Virus record (IMG/VR): IMGVR_UViG_3300042691_047309
Span: 111,895 to 175,894 of that record
Reading direction: 5' to 3' (one strand)
Origin: a virus
DNA: 64,000 bases
In this document: one piece after another, positions 24,243-32,781 of the stretch
Numbering within the stretch: the stretch's first letter is position 1
How the letters are laid out: the number at the start of each line of letters is the position of its first letter
Program-made: the position numbers and the translations under genes
The notes under the pieces: model-generated
Database searches by the model: none
Told to the model about the DNA's origin: nothing
What the model saw: the letters and a program-made list of their open reading frames with translations, nothing else

Positions 24243-24467
24243 ATGTATGAGATAAAACTTGTTTTGATAAGCACTTACGGTGAATTTCGAGGTAGGCCTG
24301 CAATTCTATCTTTAGAAGACTATGCTCGTCTTGTCGAAATGACCAAAACATTTTACAGTGGAGGATTTGAATTGACACTTGAAGATGGTACATTCGTAGT
24401 ATTTGCCCCTGATGTTGTTAGTCAATCTATTCTTAAAATAGAAAAAAAAGAAATAAAAAATGTTTAA
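24243..24467 (+). CDS. small hypothetical protein
   Basis: A 74-residue protein that looks like a small alpha/beta domain (strand, helix with LEDYARLVEMTK, two strands). Not recognised. It overlaps the next gene by 8 nt. Confidence 0.7.
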   Translation: MYEIKLVLISTYGEFRGRPAILSLEDYARLVEMTKTFYSGGFELTLEDGTFVVFAPDVVSQSILKIEKKEIKNV

Positions 24468-25110
24468 AAATAGATTTAAAAGATTTGGGGGAGATTACAT
24501 TCCTGATATCATAGAGTATCTTTCTGATTATATTAGTAAAGATCCTAGTGTTACTATTTCAGTTGGTTGTGACTCTATTCAAAAGAGACGAAGAACTGTT
24601 TATGCAATCACAATTATGATGTATAATACCGATTTAAGACATGGGGCTCACGTTGTTTTTTTCAGAGAGTCTTGTCCTAAAATTAGAGACAACAATGAAA
24701 GACTTTTTAAAGAAGCTCAATATTTACATGATATTGGAACTTACTTAGATGGTGAGCTTTCCAAATTTTATAAAAGAACAGACTTATCAGAAAGAGAAAT
24801 GAAAAGATATAAGTATCACCTTCTTAAATGTGCGGGTGAATATGGACACGTTCCTCTTCACCAAGATGATGCGGTAATGAATGCTCTGTTTCTCAGTCCT
24901 GCTGATATGATTGATTATAGAACTGTTGATATACATGTTGACTTTAATCCATTTGAGGGTTCAATAAATGAAAAAGGATTACATAAAAATAAGTCGTATG
25001 CTGCTTATAAAAGTTATACACCTTGGTTGAGAGGCATGGGCTTTAGAACTTGGGCAAAACCTCTCGCCCATGCCAGTACATCAGCCGCAGACTTACTTTT
25101 ACAGGACTGA
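24460..25110 (+). CDS. RNase H-like nuclease fold protein (YkuK/DUF458-like)
   Basis: A 216-residue protein. ISVGCDSIQ near residue 35 provides the first acidic residue of an RNase H/RuvC-like fold. It is followed by strands with VYAITIMMYN and HVVFFRE, and DIHVDFNP later; these fit the YkuK (DUF458) family of predicted RNase H-like proteins. Probably acts on nucleic acid. A palindrome-like repeat (GCATGGGC... / ...GCCCATGC) lies in its last 30 codons (about 25033-25073). Ends TGATG, coupled to the next gene. Confidence 0.65.
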   Translation: MFKNRFKRFGGDYIPDIIEYLSDYISKDPSVTISVGCDSIQKRRRTVYAITIMMYNTDLRHGAHVVFFRESCPKIRDNNERLFKEAQYLHDIGTYLDGELSKFYKRTDLSEREMKRYKYHLLKCAGEYGHVPLHQDDAVMNALFLSPADMIDYRTVDIHVDFNPFEGSINEKGLHKNKSYAAYKSYTPWLRGMGFRTWAKPLAHASTSAADLLLQD

Positions 25111-25469
25111 TGTTTGAATTAAACTCACATATGATTCAAAAAATGGGGTGGTTTTCATATCACCCTTCTATTGGACTTGGGTTTGATTTGCCTGGTGTTT
25201 TTCATAGTGATCCTTTTGTTAGATTTTTTTTCATTGACAAGTCTAAAAATGTTGTTTTCATTATTAAAGAAATGACTCCTGATGAAAAACAAAAGACAAA
25301 AAAAGAATATAAATTTATAGATTTTAAAACACCAATAAACATAAAAGCTACTAAGATGAATATAGTAGAATTTAACTCAAATGAAGAATTATGGAAACTG
25401 GTTATTGAAAATGAGGCTTGTGGTGAAAATTATCAAAGACACTTTAGACTAAACAAAATATTAAAATGA
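25110..25469 (+). CDS. hypothetical protein with conserved C-terminal tail
   Basis: A 119-residue protein. The start at 25110 is chosen because of the TGATG overlap with the previous stop; the frame is open further upstream inside that gene. It has an aromatic-rich beta domain, and the end YQRHFRLNKILK fits the recurrent R-x-x-[KR]-L-x-x-[LI]-L tail. Function unknown. Confidence 0.7.
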   Translation: MFELNSHMIQKMGWFSYHPSIGLGFDLPGVFHSDPFVRFFFIDKSKNVVFIIKEMTPDEKQKTKKEYKFIDFKTPINIKATKMNIVEFNSNEELWKLVIENEACGENYQRHFRLNKILK

Positions 25470-26092
25470 AAAGAAAAGAATTAAAAATTTTAGGTCTCTC
25501 TTATAGCCAAACACAAATCGGATCTTATGTTTGTGTGCTAACTGAAAAAAAGGGAACAATTAAGATACCACTTATTATTAAAGCAAATGAAGCTCAAAGA
25601 ATTGCACTTGAACTTGAAGGTATTAAACCAACTAGAACTCTAACACATGATACCATTAAAGGTATTTGTGATTCTTTTGATTTAGATGTTCAGGAAGTTT
25701 TTATTTACGCACTTATGGAAGGTGTTTTCTACACCAGAATAGTAGTTTCTAACGGAATTGATGAAATGGAAATTGAAACAACTATTGGTGATGCACTTGC
25801 TCTATCAACAATATATAAATGTCCAATTTACACTACCACTGATATCATAGGTTCGGTAGGTGTCAAAATTAATGATGATGGTAGCTTTGATTCAAATGAT
25901 AAAGATGAAGATGATTTTGAGGATGATGATTTTGAAGATGATTTTGATAGTTTTATTGATGATGGAAAAAAAGAAAGAGTTGTCTCTGTTGAAGATTTAG
26001 AGATACTTATGCAAAATGCTATTGATAATGAAGAGTATGAAATTGCAGCAGAACTAAGAGACCGCATACAAAAATTAAAAAATGAAGAATAA
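25466..26092 (+). CDS. bifunctional nuclease (BFN) domain protein with UVR motif
   Basis: A 208-residue protein. Residues 5-130 match the bifunctional nuclease (DUF151) domain: VLTEKKGTIKIPLIIKANEA, then the PTRTLTHD block. A very acidic Asp/Glu/Phe linker (about 138-165) follows, then a UVR/UvrB-C helix pair (172-206: LMQNAIDNEEYEIAAELRDR). The same BFN-UVR layout is a standard chromosomal gene of Bacteroidota, so this was probably taken from a host. Predicted to cut DNA/RNA. Confidence 0.85.
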   Translation: MKRKELKILGLSYSQTQIGSYVCVLTEKKGTIKIPLIIKANEAQRIALELEGIKPTRTLTHDTIKGICDSFDLDVQEVFIYALMEGVFYTRIVVSNGIDEMEIETTIGDALALSTIYKCPIYTTTDIIGSVGVKINDDGSFDSNDKDEDDFEDDDFEDDFDSFIDDGKKERVVSVEDLEILMQNAIDNEEYEIAAELRDRIQKLKNEE

Positions 26093-26523
26093 TGGAGAAA
26101 AAGTTATACGATAAAATCGATAGTAATATACTTAAATCACTACCTAACCCAACTGAAGAAGCTTACGAGGCAAAAATAAAAATTCCAGAATGTACCTTTT
26201 TAGGAGTTCATGAACAACCAGATTTTGCTAGTTTCTACCTTACTTTTTATGCTGATAAAAAAATCATTGAATTGAAATCTCTTAAACATTACATCTATCA
26301 ATTGAGAGATATTGTAGTTTCATATGAGAGACTAATCAATATCGTTTATGAGGATTTAATGAAAACATATGAGCCTACTAGATTAAGAATCGTTATGGTT
26401 TGTAATCCACGAGGCGGTATAAGTTCTAAACTAACCATTGATTCGGATTGGGGAATTAGAGGTGGGAAAGAAATTTTCAAAGACTGGCACCAATCAGAGG
26501 ACACTTGGGAAGTTGTAATGTAA
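26092..26523 (+). CDS. QueF-like T-fold protein lacking the catalytic cysteine
   Basis: A 143-residue homolog of QueF (preQ0 reductase): QPDFASFYLTFY with the conserved Asp, then ELKSLKHYIYQLRD, and NPRGGISS are all typical. In QueF the nucleophilic Cys lies five residues before the Gln of QPD; here that position is Leu (segment CTFLGVHEQPDF), and the only nearby Cys is three residues earlier. So it keeps the substrate-pocket blocks but probably not nitrile reduction. It may bind a 7-deazaguanine or have a changed reaction, perhaps in DNA modification. Confidence 0.8.
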   Translation: MEKKLYDKIDSNILKSLPNPTEEAYEAKIKIPECTFLGVHEQPDFASFYLTFYADKKIIELKSLKHYIYQLRDIVVSYERLINIVYEDLMKTYEPTRLRIVMVCNPRGGISSKLTIDSDWGIRGGKEIFKDWHQSEDTWEVVM

Positions 26524-26537
26524 AAAAAAATTACAAT

Positions 26538-26567
26538 AAAGGCAACTTAGGTTGTCTTTTTTTATAT
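26538..26567 (+). terminator. intrinsic terminator
   Basis: AAAGGCAAC (26538-26546) pairs with GTTGTCTTT (26551-26559), one G-U pair, with a T run. Confidence 0.8.
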
Positions 26568-26588
26568 AACAAAAAAATAAAATATTAA

Positions 26589-27488
26589 ATGGCATTATCT
26601 TATATCGGTGGTAAGTCAAGAATCGGAACTTGGATTAGAAATTATATTCCAAAAGACATTGAGACTTATGTAGAACCTTTTTCCGGAATGTTCTGGGTCT
26701 TCTTCAAAATGGAGCTTCCAGTATATCAAAATATCAAAACTGTCGTTTATAACGACTGGAACCCACTCAATGTAAATCTTTTCAACTGTATCAAAAATTA
26801 CAAAGAGTTTTATGATGTGATTAAAGATTATAAATCACAGGATAAATCAATGTTTGAAAAGTTTCAAAAAGAGATTTTTAGTCCTGAATTTAAAATAGAT
26901 TTGACCAATTCTGATTATCACACGGCCGCAAAATACGCTTATGTTTTATCACAAGTTTGGTCTGGGACTAATCCTGAGAAATCTAAATTTATTGATCTTA
27001 AGGGTAAATATAAATCAAAGTTTGATTCATTTGTTAATAAACTTCAAAACCCTAATTGGCAAAAGTATTTTGATAAAATAACAGTTTGTGAAAATTTAGA
27101 CTTTGAAGAAGTTATTAAAAAATATGATTCGGAAAGAACATATTTCTACTGTGATCCACCTTACTATAAGACGGAAAAGTATTACGCAAATCATGAGTTT
27201 GGAATTGAAACACATGAAAGATTGGCAAATTGTTTAAAATCAACTACTGGTAAATTTTCACTTAGCTACTATCACTTTGAACAATTAGAGGAATGGTTTC
27301 CAAAAGATGAGTATCAGTGGCAATCTAAAGAATTCTCAAAAGCAGCAATGGCTAAGGCAGGTAAATCTCAAACAGTTGGAACTGAACTACTAATTATGAA
27401 CTATGGAAAAGTAGAAAAGAGAGAATTGATAGAAGAAGAAAAGACATCAACTATTTTAGATGATGATAACTTTGATTTCAGTATTTAA
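26589..27488 (+). CDS. D12-class N6-adenine DNA methylase (Dam-like)
   Basis: A 299-residue methylase: N-terminal YIGGKSRIGTWI and YVEPFSGMFWVF (SAM binding), NDWNPLNVNLF, and catalytic DPPYYKTEKYY near residue 193. D12 enzymes methylate adenine in short sites such as GATC. With the TaqI-like methylase at 13.7 kb this phage has two adenine methylases, presumably to mask its DNA from host restriction. Confidence 0.9.
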   Translation: MALSYIGGKSRIGTWIRNYIPKDIETYVEPFSGMFWVFFKMELPVYQNIKTVVYNDWNPLNVNLFNCIKNYKEFYDVIKDYKSQDKSMFEKFQKEIFSPEFKIDLTNSDYHTAAKYAYVLSQVWSGTNPEKSKFIDLKGKYKSKFDSFVNKLQNPNWQKYFDKITVCENLDFEEVIKKYDSERTYFYCDPPYYKTEKYYANHEFGIETHERLANCLKSTTGKFSLSYYHFEQLEEWFPKDEYQWQSKEFSKAAMAKAGKSQTVGTELLIMNYGKVEKRELIEEEKTSTILDDDNFDFSI

Positions 27489-27505
27489 TTTATAAAAGGA
27501 GACTT

Positions 27506-27538
27506 GATAATTTTTATAAATAAGTTATAAAAATTATC
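27506..27538. repeat. 14-bp perfect inverted repeat
   Basis: GATAATTTTTATAA (27506-27519) and TTATAAAAATTATC (27525-27538) with a 5-nt loop ATAAG, in the gap ahead of 27549. No T run follows, so an operator or RNA hairpin is as likely as a terminator. Confidence 0.6.
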
Positions 27539-27548
27539 ACTCTTTTCT

Positions 27549-27770
27549 ATGAAGTACAAACCCGGTGATATAGTCATTAAAACCACAGGTGGTAATAAAA
27601 TGACAATCTTTGATAAGATATCCGATGGTGTTTATAAATGTCTTTGGTTTGTTGAAAACTCAATGAAGGAATCCGTATTTAATGAGGAGGAATTAGTTAC
27701 TTTAAATGAGTATAAACGGTTTCTGAAAACGGAAGAAAGAGAAGATAAGATTAATCAATTACTGGGTTAA
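27549..27770 (+). CDS. DUF2158-like small protein with conserved tail
   Basis: A 73-residue protein. KPGDIVIKTTGGNKMTIFDK and CLWFVENS...ESVFNEEEL follow the small DUF2158 (YodC-type) pattern, an SH3-like barrel of unknown role. The added C-terminus EEREDKINQLLG is the recurring tail seen on other small phage proteins here. It converges with the leader gene 27751-28248, overlapping by 20 nt. Confidence 0.75.
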   Translation: MKYKPGDIVIKTTGGNKMTIFDKISDGVYKCLWFVENSMKESVFNEEELVTLNEYKRFLKTEEREDKINQLLG

Positions 27771-28248
27771 AATAAACATTTAATGATATTGACTTATATT
27801 CTTCGTGGTGTGAATTCATATCAATAAGAACTTTATCATAACTATCTTTAAGTCTATCCCAAGTTACTAAAATATCCTTTAACTTATCAACACCAGAATC
27901 ATCTAAAATAGCATAATCAGCTTTTATCTTTATGGTAGCACAAAATACAAACGGATATTCATCTAAATCAGTTGTGCGTAAAAATAATTGACGGTAAGAC
28001 TCATTATCAAGATATCTATTAGCTTCTTCTGTTTGAGATTGAACCCATCTTTCAAAATTTCCATTATTTGGATTTACAGACCAAAGCATGTCACGCTCTT
28101 TTACACCAGAGTATCCACAAACACACATGCTATAAGATACAACATCATCATCTTCATACTCTACGAAATATTCCCTAATCTTATTTACTTCATCTTTGAA
28201 AGAATCAGACGAATTACTTTCATTAAATTTTGACCAGTCTTTAATCAT
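27751..28248 (-). CDS. leader protein of unknown function
   Basis: A 165-residue protein beginning MIKDWSKFNESNSSD, a capsid-targeting-like leader with a possible F-N-E cut site. The rest is a mixed domain with CVCGYSG and many acidic residues. Its ATG follows the stop of an upstream 20-codon frame by one base, suggesting coupled translation. Function unknown. Confidence 0.75.
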   Translation of the reverse strand: MIKDWSKFNESNSSDSFKDEVNKIREYFVEYEDDDVVSYSMCVCGYSGVKERDMLWSVNPNNGNFERWVQSQTEEANRYLDNESYRQLFLRTTDLDEYPFVFCATIKIKADYAILDDSGVDKLKDILVTWDRLKDSYDKVLIDMNSHHEEYKSISLNVYFNPVID

Positions 28249-28249
28249 A

Positions 28250-28312
28250 CTACTTCTTTCTTACAGCAACTCTACCTTTAAGTAAAGATTTTAATAATTC
28301 TAATATTTTCAT
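28250..28312 (-). CDS. 20-residue upstream peptide
   Basis: A 20-codon frame, MKILELLKSLLKGRVAVRKK, whose ATG sits 3 nt after a TTTTTAATATATAA box and whose stop is 1 nt before the next start. Amphipathic basic helix. It may be a real micro-protein or a translational coupler. Confidence 0.4.
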   Translation of the reverse strand: MKILELLKSLLKGRVAVRKK

Positions 28313-28315
28313 AGA

Positions 28316-28329
28316 TTATATATTAAAAA
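28316..28329 (-). promoter_or_regulatory. TTTTTAATATATAA box, minus strand
   Basis: Same box as at 5084 and 61081. It overlaps the last codons of the TonB receptor gene and serves 28250-28312 and the leader gene behind it. Confidence 0.5.
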
Positions 28330-31112
28330 TTATATTTGAAAGAAAGACTTATTGATTGACCAAAGTTTATTTCCTGCCATCTATTGTCACCAGATGTATA
28401 TTTTCTATTACCATCTAAATCTTGAAATAAAATCAAATCTTGAGATATAATATCTTTGATATTCAGTTTAAGCTCACAATTTTTAATTGTCTTAGAAATT
28501 TGTAAATCAATTACATTTCTACCATTTTCCCAAACAGATGGCTCTTGAACATTACCAACTATATAAATCCTTTGGCCTATTAGGTTGTATGAAATTGTCG
28601 CTGTGAAATCCTTTTTAGGGGATGTGTAAAATAAACCAGAATTTATTATAAAAGGTGATTGTCCCTGTAGAGGTCTATTTTCAGATCCATGAAAACCTTC
28701 TAAATTAACTTCAGACTTAATAAGTGATGCATTTGTGTATATTGATAGATTTTCAAATTTACTGGATATAAATTTTAAATTAGTTCTCATTTCAATCTCT
28801 GCTCCGAAATTTCTACTTGACTTAGCATTCATGTAATACAATTCTGGAGAACCTGAAGTTCCCGTTCTGTTTATCAACTCTATTGGGTTTATGAATTTTT
28901 TATAGAAACCGGATACTGAAATCATTTGACCACTTTTAGGAAACCACTCCCATCTTAAATCTAAATTATCAATGGTTGCTCTCTCTAATTTAGGATTTCC
29001 AGAAACTATGTTGTCTAAAACAAAGTTATAAAAACTAAATGGTGCTAATTCTCTAAACTCTGGTCTCGAAACTGACTTGAAGTAAGCCGCTCTTATTTTC
29101 ATTTTATCAGTTAGTGAATAGATTAAATTCAATGAAGGTAAAACATCAATAACAGTTGTATCAATTGTCTTTTTTAAGTTACTTCCGAATTCAACATAAT
29201 TAAACTTCTGACTGTAAGACTCAACTCTCACTCCTGTAACAAATCTGAAATTGTTTATTTTTGAATCTGTCATTAGAAATCCAGAGTTGAGAAATGAATT
29301 CGCTGAGTAAGAGTCATCGACATTTGTCGCTTCATCTAATTTGAATCCACCTGTTCCATCGGATAAAAGACCCATATTTTGTTGTGAGAAGATTTCACTC
29401 GCTGGAAGTAAAAGTAACTGTGAGTTGAAATACGAACCTTGTGGTTTATATTGAGAAAATCCAAAGTTTCTTGATATAAATTCTTTGTCTCTAAATTGAT
29501 GCCATCCTCCGAGTTTAATCTCATTTTCTAATTTTGATATATTGACCGGTATTATATAATCATAATTCAAAGACCATATATTTTCACCTGATTTAGACCA
29601 AAACATATTACCAGCAGCTGTTGGAATAGTTCCATTTGATTGTATGACAGCCGCGTATTGTTGAGTCGTATCATCTTCGTATAAAGAGTATTTTCTATAA
29701 ACTATTCTTCTTAAATTCGGAATATCTCTTATAACATTTGAATATCCAATATTCCAATTGAATACGGTTTTTTTAATATCGTGTTTTCCAGATAACTGAT
29801 TTGTTAAAATATTATTTTGTGTTAGCCAAAAATTAGTGGATTTTTCCCATTGACGAGGATCATTATCCATTTCACGAACACCGTTTCTAACATTTATTCT
29901 ATCTTCAGAGTTTATTGAATATAAAGATTTCAACTTAATGTTGTTTTTTTGATTAATTTTTAGACTCAAATTCAATAAGTTAGTAAATAATATATTTTTT
30001 GTAAAAACCGAATCTTTTAATTCCATTTTCGTAATTACACCTGAAGCTTGTTCTTCAAAATCTCGCCTGATTGAATTATTCATTGATTCAACATTTTGAT
30101 AAGATGTAGCAAAAATAAGACCTAATTTTGTGTCTTTTTTTAATTTAATTTCTTTACCAATGGTCCATTGTAAAGTTCCACCTGGAAGAGCTAATCTTTG
30201 ATTAGTGGTCCAGTTCCAATTCATCAGTTTAGAATAGTCAGCTCTCTGATTTTTATCAGTTAATAACCAGTCTTCTATTGTTGGTATTCCATCTGGTAGA
30301 TTTCTTGATTTACCAGCAATTCCTAAAAATTCTAAACCAGAATTTTTATTATAATTAAAGTTTCTAAAAGTAGAGATTGTGTTATAATTTAAACCTAAAC
30401 TTAGATTATGTATAACCTTAGCATCAAGTGTTGATACATTTATCACACCACCTGCAAACTCACCAGGTAGGTCTGGAGAACCCGATTTATAAATGACTAA
30501 ATTGTCTAATATATTTGAAGGAAATATATCAAAAGAAAAAGCTCTTTTGTCAGATTCGGTCGATGGTAGAGGACTTCCATTTATAAGTCCAAAATTATAT
30601 CTATCATTAAGTCCTCTTATGATAACGAATTTGTTTTCCTGTATTGAAGCTCCTGAAACTCTTTTAAATACATCAGTAGCTTTAGAATCAGGTGTTTTTT
30701 TAAATTGTTCTGATGTCACTCCATCTAAAGAAACTGCTGATTTATTTTGCATTCTTATAATTTCAGAAGTTGATCCTTTATCAACCGTCATAGTGACTGT
30801 CACTCCCTCAAGCTCCTGTGTTTTAGATTCTAAACTTACAACTATTGAAGTGTCGGAATTTATAGATAATTCTATTAACTTATTTTGATACCCGATATAT
30901 CTGAACTCAATTCTATTAACACCTTTAGATAGATTAATTTTGAAATTACCATCATAATCTGTTCTAGTCCCTGTTTGTTGATTAATTATATATACTGTTG
31001 CACCAAAAAGTGACTCACCTGATTGAGAGTCACTAATGGTTCCAGTTAGTGTTTGTGAAAATGTGTAATAAGAAATAAATAATAATACTACACTTAAAAA
31101 TAAATTTCTCAT
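28323..31112 (-). CDS. TonB-dependent outer-membrane receptor
   Basis: A 929-residue receptor, full length: signal peptide 1-19, CarboxypepD_reg-like domain about 22-100 (GTISDSQSGESLFGATVYI), plug about 120-235 (with FVIIRGLNDRYNFGLINGSP), then a 22-strand-type barrel ending in Phe (SLSFKYNF). Such proteins import scarce nutrients across the outer membrane with TonB energy. It overlaps the upstream T9SS gene by ATGA, forming one operon. A complete receptor in a lytic phage is very unusual; it could boost nutrient uptake during infection or alter the surface to block rival phages. Confidence 0.93.
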   Translation of the reverse strand: MRNLFLSVVLLFISYYTFSQTLTGTISDSQSGESLFGATVYIINQQTGTRTDYDGNFKINLSKGVNRIEFRYIGYQNKLIELSINSDTSIVVSLESKTQELEGVTVTMTVDKGSTSEIIRMQNKSAVSLDGVTSEQFKKTPDSKATDVFKRVSGASIQENKFVIIRGLNDRYNFGLINGSPLPSTESDKRAFSFDIFPSNILDNLVIYKSGSPDLPGEFAGGVINVSTLDAKVIHNLSLGLNYNTISTFRNFNYNKNSGLEFLGIAGKSRNLPDGIPTIEDWLLTDKNQRADYSKLMNWNWTTNQRLALPGGTLQWTIGKEIKLKKDTKLGLIFATSYQNVESMNNSIRRDFEEQASGVITKMELKDSVFTKNILFTNLLNLSLKINQKNNIKLKSLYSINSEDRINVRNGVREMDNDPRQWEKSTNFWLTQNNILTNQLSGKHDIKKTVFNWNIGYSNVIRDIPNLRRIVYRKYSLYEDDTTQQYAAVIQSNGTIPTAAGNMFWSKSGENIWSLNYDYIIPVNISKLENEIKLGGWHQFRDKEFISRNFGFSQYKPQGSYFNSQLLLLPASEIFSQQNMGLLSDGTGGFKLDEATNVDDSYSANSFLNSGFLMTDSKINNFRFVTGVRVESYSQKFNYVEFGSNLKKTIDTTVIDVLPSLNLIYSLTDKMKIRAAYFKSVSRPEFRELAPFSFYNFVLDNIVSGNPKLERATIDNLDLRWEWFPKSGQMISVSGFYKKFINPIELINRTGTSGSPELYYMNAKSSRNFGAEIEMRTNLKFISSKFENLSIYTNASLIKSEVNLEGFHGSENRPLQGQSPFIINSGLFYTSPKKDFTATISYNLIGQRIYIVGNVQEPSVWENGRNVIDLQISKTIKNCELKLNIKDIISQDLILFQDLDGNRKYTSGDNRWQEINFGQSISLSFKYNF

Positions 31113-32671
31113 TTATTGATAGTTATCGTTTTTGTAATATCTCCTACTTTTACAAAGTAGATTCCACTTGATAAATTTGATAAATTAATATAAGAGTCAT
31201 TAGTAGAGATTAAATTCTTACCTAAATTATCTGATATCGAGACTATAACATTTCTGTCTGACTTGATATTTATGTAATCAGTAGCAGGATTTGGATAAAC
31301 AACTACATCTGAATTAGAAATTTCAGAAACAGTCAAAAATCCACCTTGAAATTTAGGGTTGGTGAAGTCAGCTCCTGTTGATACTGTAGAATTATTATTT
31401 AGTCTGAAATCTGGATTATTTGAAAAAGCATCAACCCAAGAAATTTGATCTATTGATTTAGTAGTATCATTTGAATTCTGATTAAAAAATGTTGAATAAA
31501 ATTGTGTAGTAGCTGTTACTAAATTAAATCCGGTTGTGAATTCAACTAAATCATTATTTGCGAAAACTAAATTTCCATTTGATATATTTGTTTCAACTGG
31601 TAATCCTTCAATTGATAGCCCCTTTTCCCAACCAGTAACTAAAGAGTTAAATATTGAAATTGAAGAGTTTCTTCTTATTCTGAAAGATTTCTCAAATTTC
31701 TCACCAACTGGAAGTTGAATACTACCATCACCTTTTGGTCCTATGATTGTGAAGTTTGAAAATATAGCCGATGTTTGTGGTGTATTTGATGAACCTTGAG
31801 CATCATTGTCTGATTCAAAACAATTTGAATCACCCGCAGCATCTGATAAATATTGAGTTCTTATTGATAATCCAAATTGAACTTTTCCTCTATATCCAAA
31901 ATCAGTATCGAAATCATCATCAGTTCCTTTAAAAGCAATCAAGTGTCTGCAATTAACAGTTCCGCCAAACCATTCAAATGAATCATCTCCTGAAAAAGAA
32001 ACTTGAACGAAATCAACTTCTGTTTCACTACCTACGGATCCAAAAGTCAAACCATTTATTTCTTTGTTAGGCTCTAGTGCAATTCCTGCAAATTCTATTC
32101 TAACATATTTTAATATTCCCGAATTGTCTAAGTCATTACTTCCACCATACTCGGTATTGGAAGTTGGTGAAATTCCTTCAATATTTGCAACTCCACCAGG
32201 TTGGTTATTAGTTGCTTGTCCTAAGATCACCAGACCACCCCAATCACCTTCAGCTCTTAGACCGACATTTTGTGAAGAAGTGAAAACTATTGGATTTGTT
32301 GATGTGCCTTCTGCTATTATTTTTGAGCCTTTTGTTATAATCAAACTACCTTGAGTGGAACCATCTCCTCTGATTATAGTTCCTGGTAGAATTGTTAATA
32401 CTGCTCCATTTTTAACATAAACTTTATTTTCTAATAGAACTACTCCAGAGATGGTTGTATTTGTAGTAATATCGTTATTTAAGGTTGAAGTAATTTGAGG
32501 ATAATAGGTATTTTCAGGATCGAAATTTGACCAACCATCTGTCCAGTCTGTCTGAGATGTTCCATCTGTCACCGGAAATGCTCCTTTATAGCTTGTTGAT
32601 GTCCAAAATGCTTGCTGACTTAATAACAAATTAGAAATGCAAATTGTAATTAATGTAATTAATTTTTTCAT
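31109..32671 (-). CDS. secreted protein with T9SS type A sorting domain
   Basis: A 520-residue protein: signal peptide 1-19, a beta-helix-like body with repeated I-x-G/V-x-L strands and Asn/Asp-rich turns (about 60-420), and a C-terminal type IX secretion sorting domain (from VVYPNPATDYINIKS to the end KTITINK). It would be exported by the host T9SS and attached to or released from the surface. Operon partner of the TonB receptor, so it may capture its substrate. Homologous pairs are chromosomal in Bacteroidota; host origin is likely. Confidence 0.9.
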   Translation of the reverse strand: MKKLITLITICISNLLLSQQAFWTSTSYKGAFPVTDGTSQTDWTDGWSNFDPENTYYPQITSTLNNDITTNTTISGVVLLENKVYVKNGAVLTILPGTIIRGDGSTQGSLIITKGSKIIAEGTSTNPIVFTSSQNVGLRAEGDWGGLVILGQATNNQPGGVANIEGISPTSNTEYGGSNDLDNSGILKYVRIEFAGIALEPNKEINGLTFGSVGSETEVDFVQVSFSGDDSFEWFGGTVNCRHLIAFKGTDDDFDTDFGYRGKVQFGLSIRTQYLSDAAGDSNCFESDNDAQGSSNTPQTSAIFSNFTIIGPKGDGSIQLPVGEKFEKSFRIRRNSSISIFNSLVTGWEKGLSIEGLPVETNISNGNLVFANNDLVEFTTGFNLVTATTQFYSTFFNQNSNDTTKSIDQISWVDAFSNNPDFRLNNNSTVSTGADFTNPKFQGGFLTVSEISNSDVVVYPNPATDYINIKSDRNVIVSISDNLGKNLISTNDSYINLSNLSSGIYFVKVGDITKTITINK

Positions 32672-32740
32672 AATTTTTTTTTGTTTTTTATTTTTATATA
32701 TGTGATTTGTCTAAATCAATAAAAAACACAAAAATCATCT

Positions 32741-32763
32741 AAACTATTGCTGGGTAATAGTTT
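32741..32763. repeat. inverted repeat upstream of the receptor operon
   Basis: AAACTATT (32741-32748) and AATAGTTT (32756-32763) around GCTGGGT. It lies between the T9SS gene start and the direct repeats at 32782, as an operator might. Confidence 0.4.
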
Positions 32764-32781
32764 CAAACGATTTTTACTTTT

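Noticed and set aside
25050-25109. Extended start of the 25110 gene inside the previous gene
   Set aside because: The previous gene stops TGATG with ATG 25110 in the usual coupled arrangement; the extension has no support.
29336-32354. Open frames within the TonB receptor and T9SS genes on either strand
   Set aside because: Composition and lack of upstream signals mark them as shadows; the two long minus-strand genes explain the region.
28323-32671. Window as a bacterial chromosome because of the TonB/T9SS genes
   Set aside because: Baseplate, collar, sigma factor, leader proteins and small coupled genes surround it on both sides with the same composition, so a phage genome carrying host-type genes fits better.
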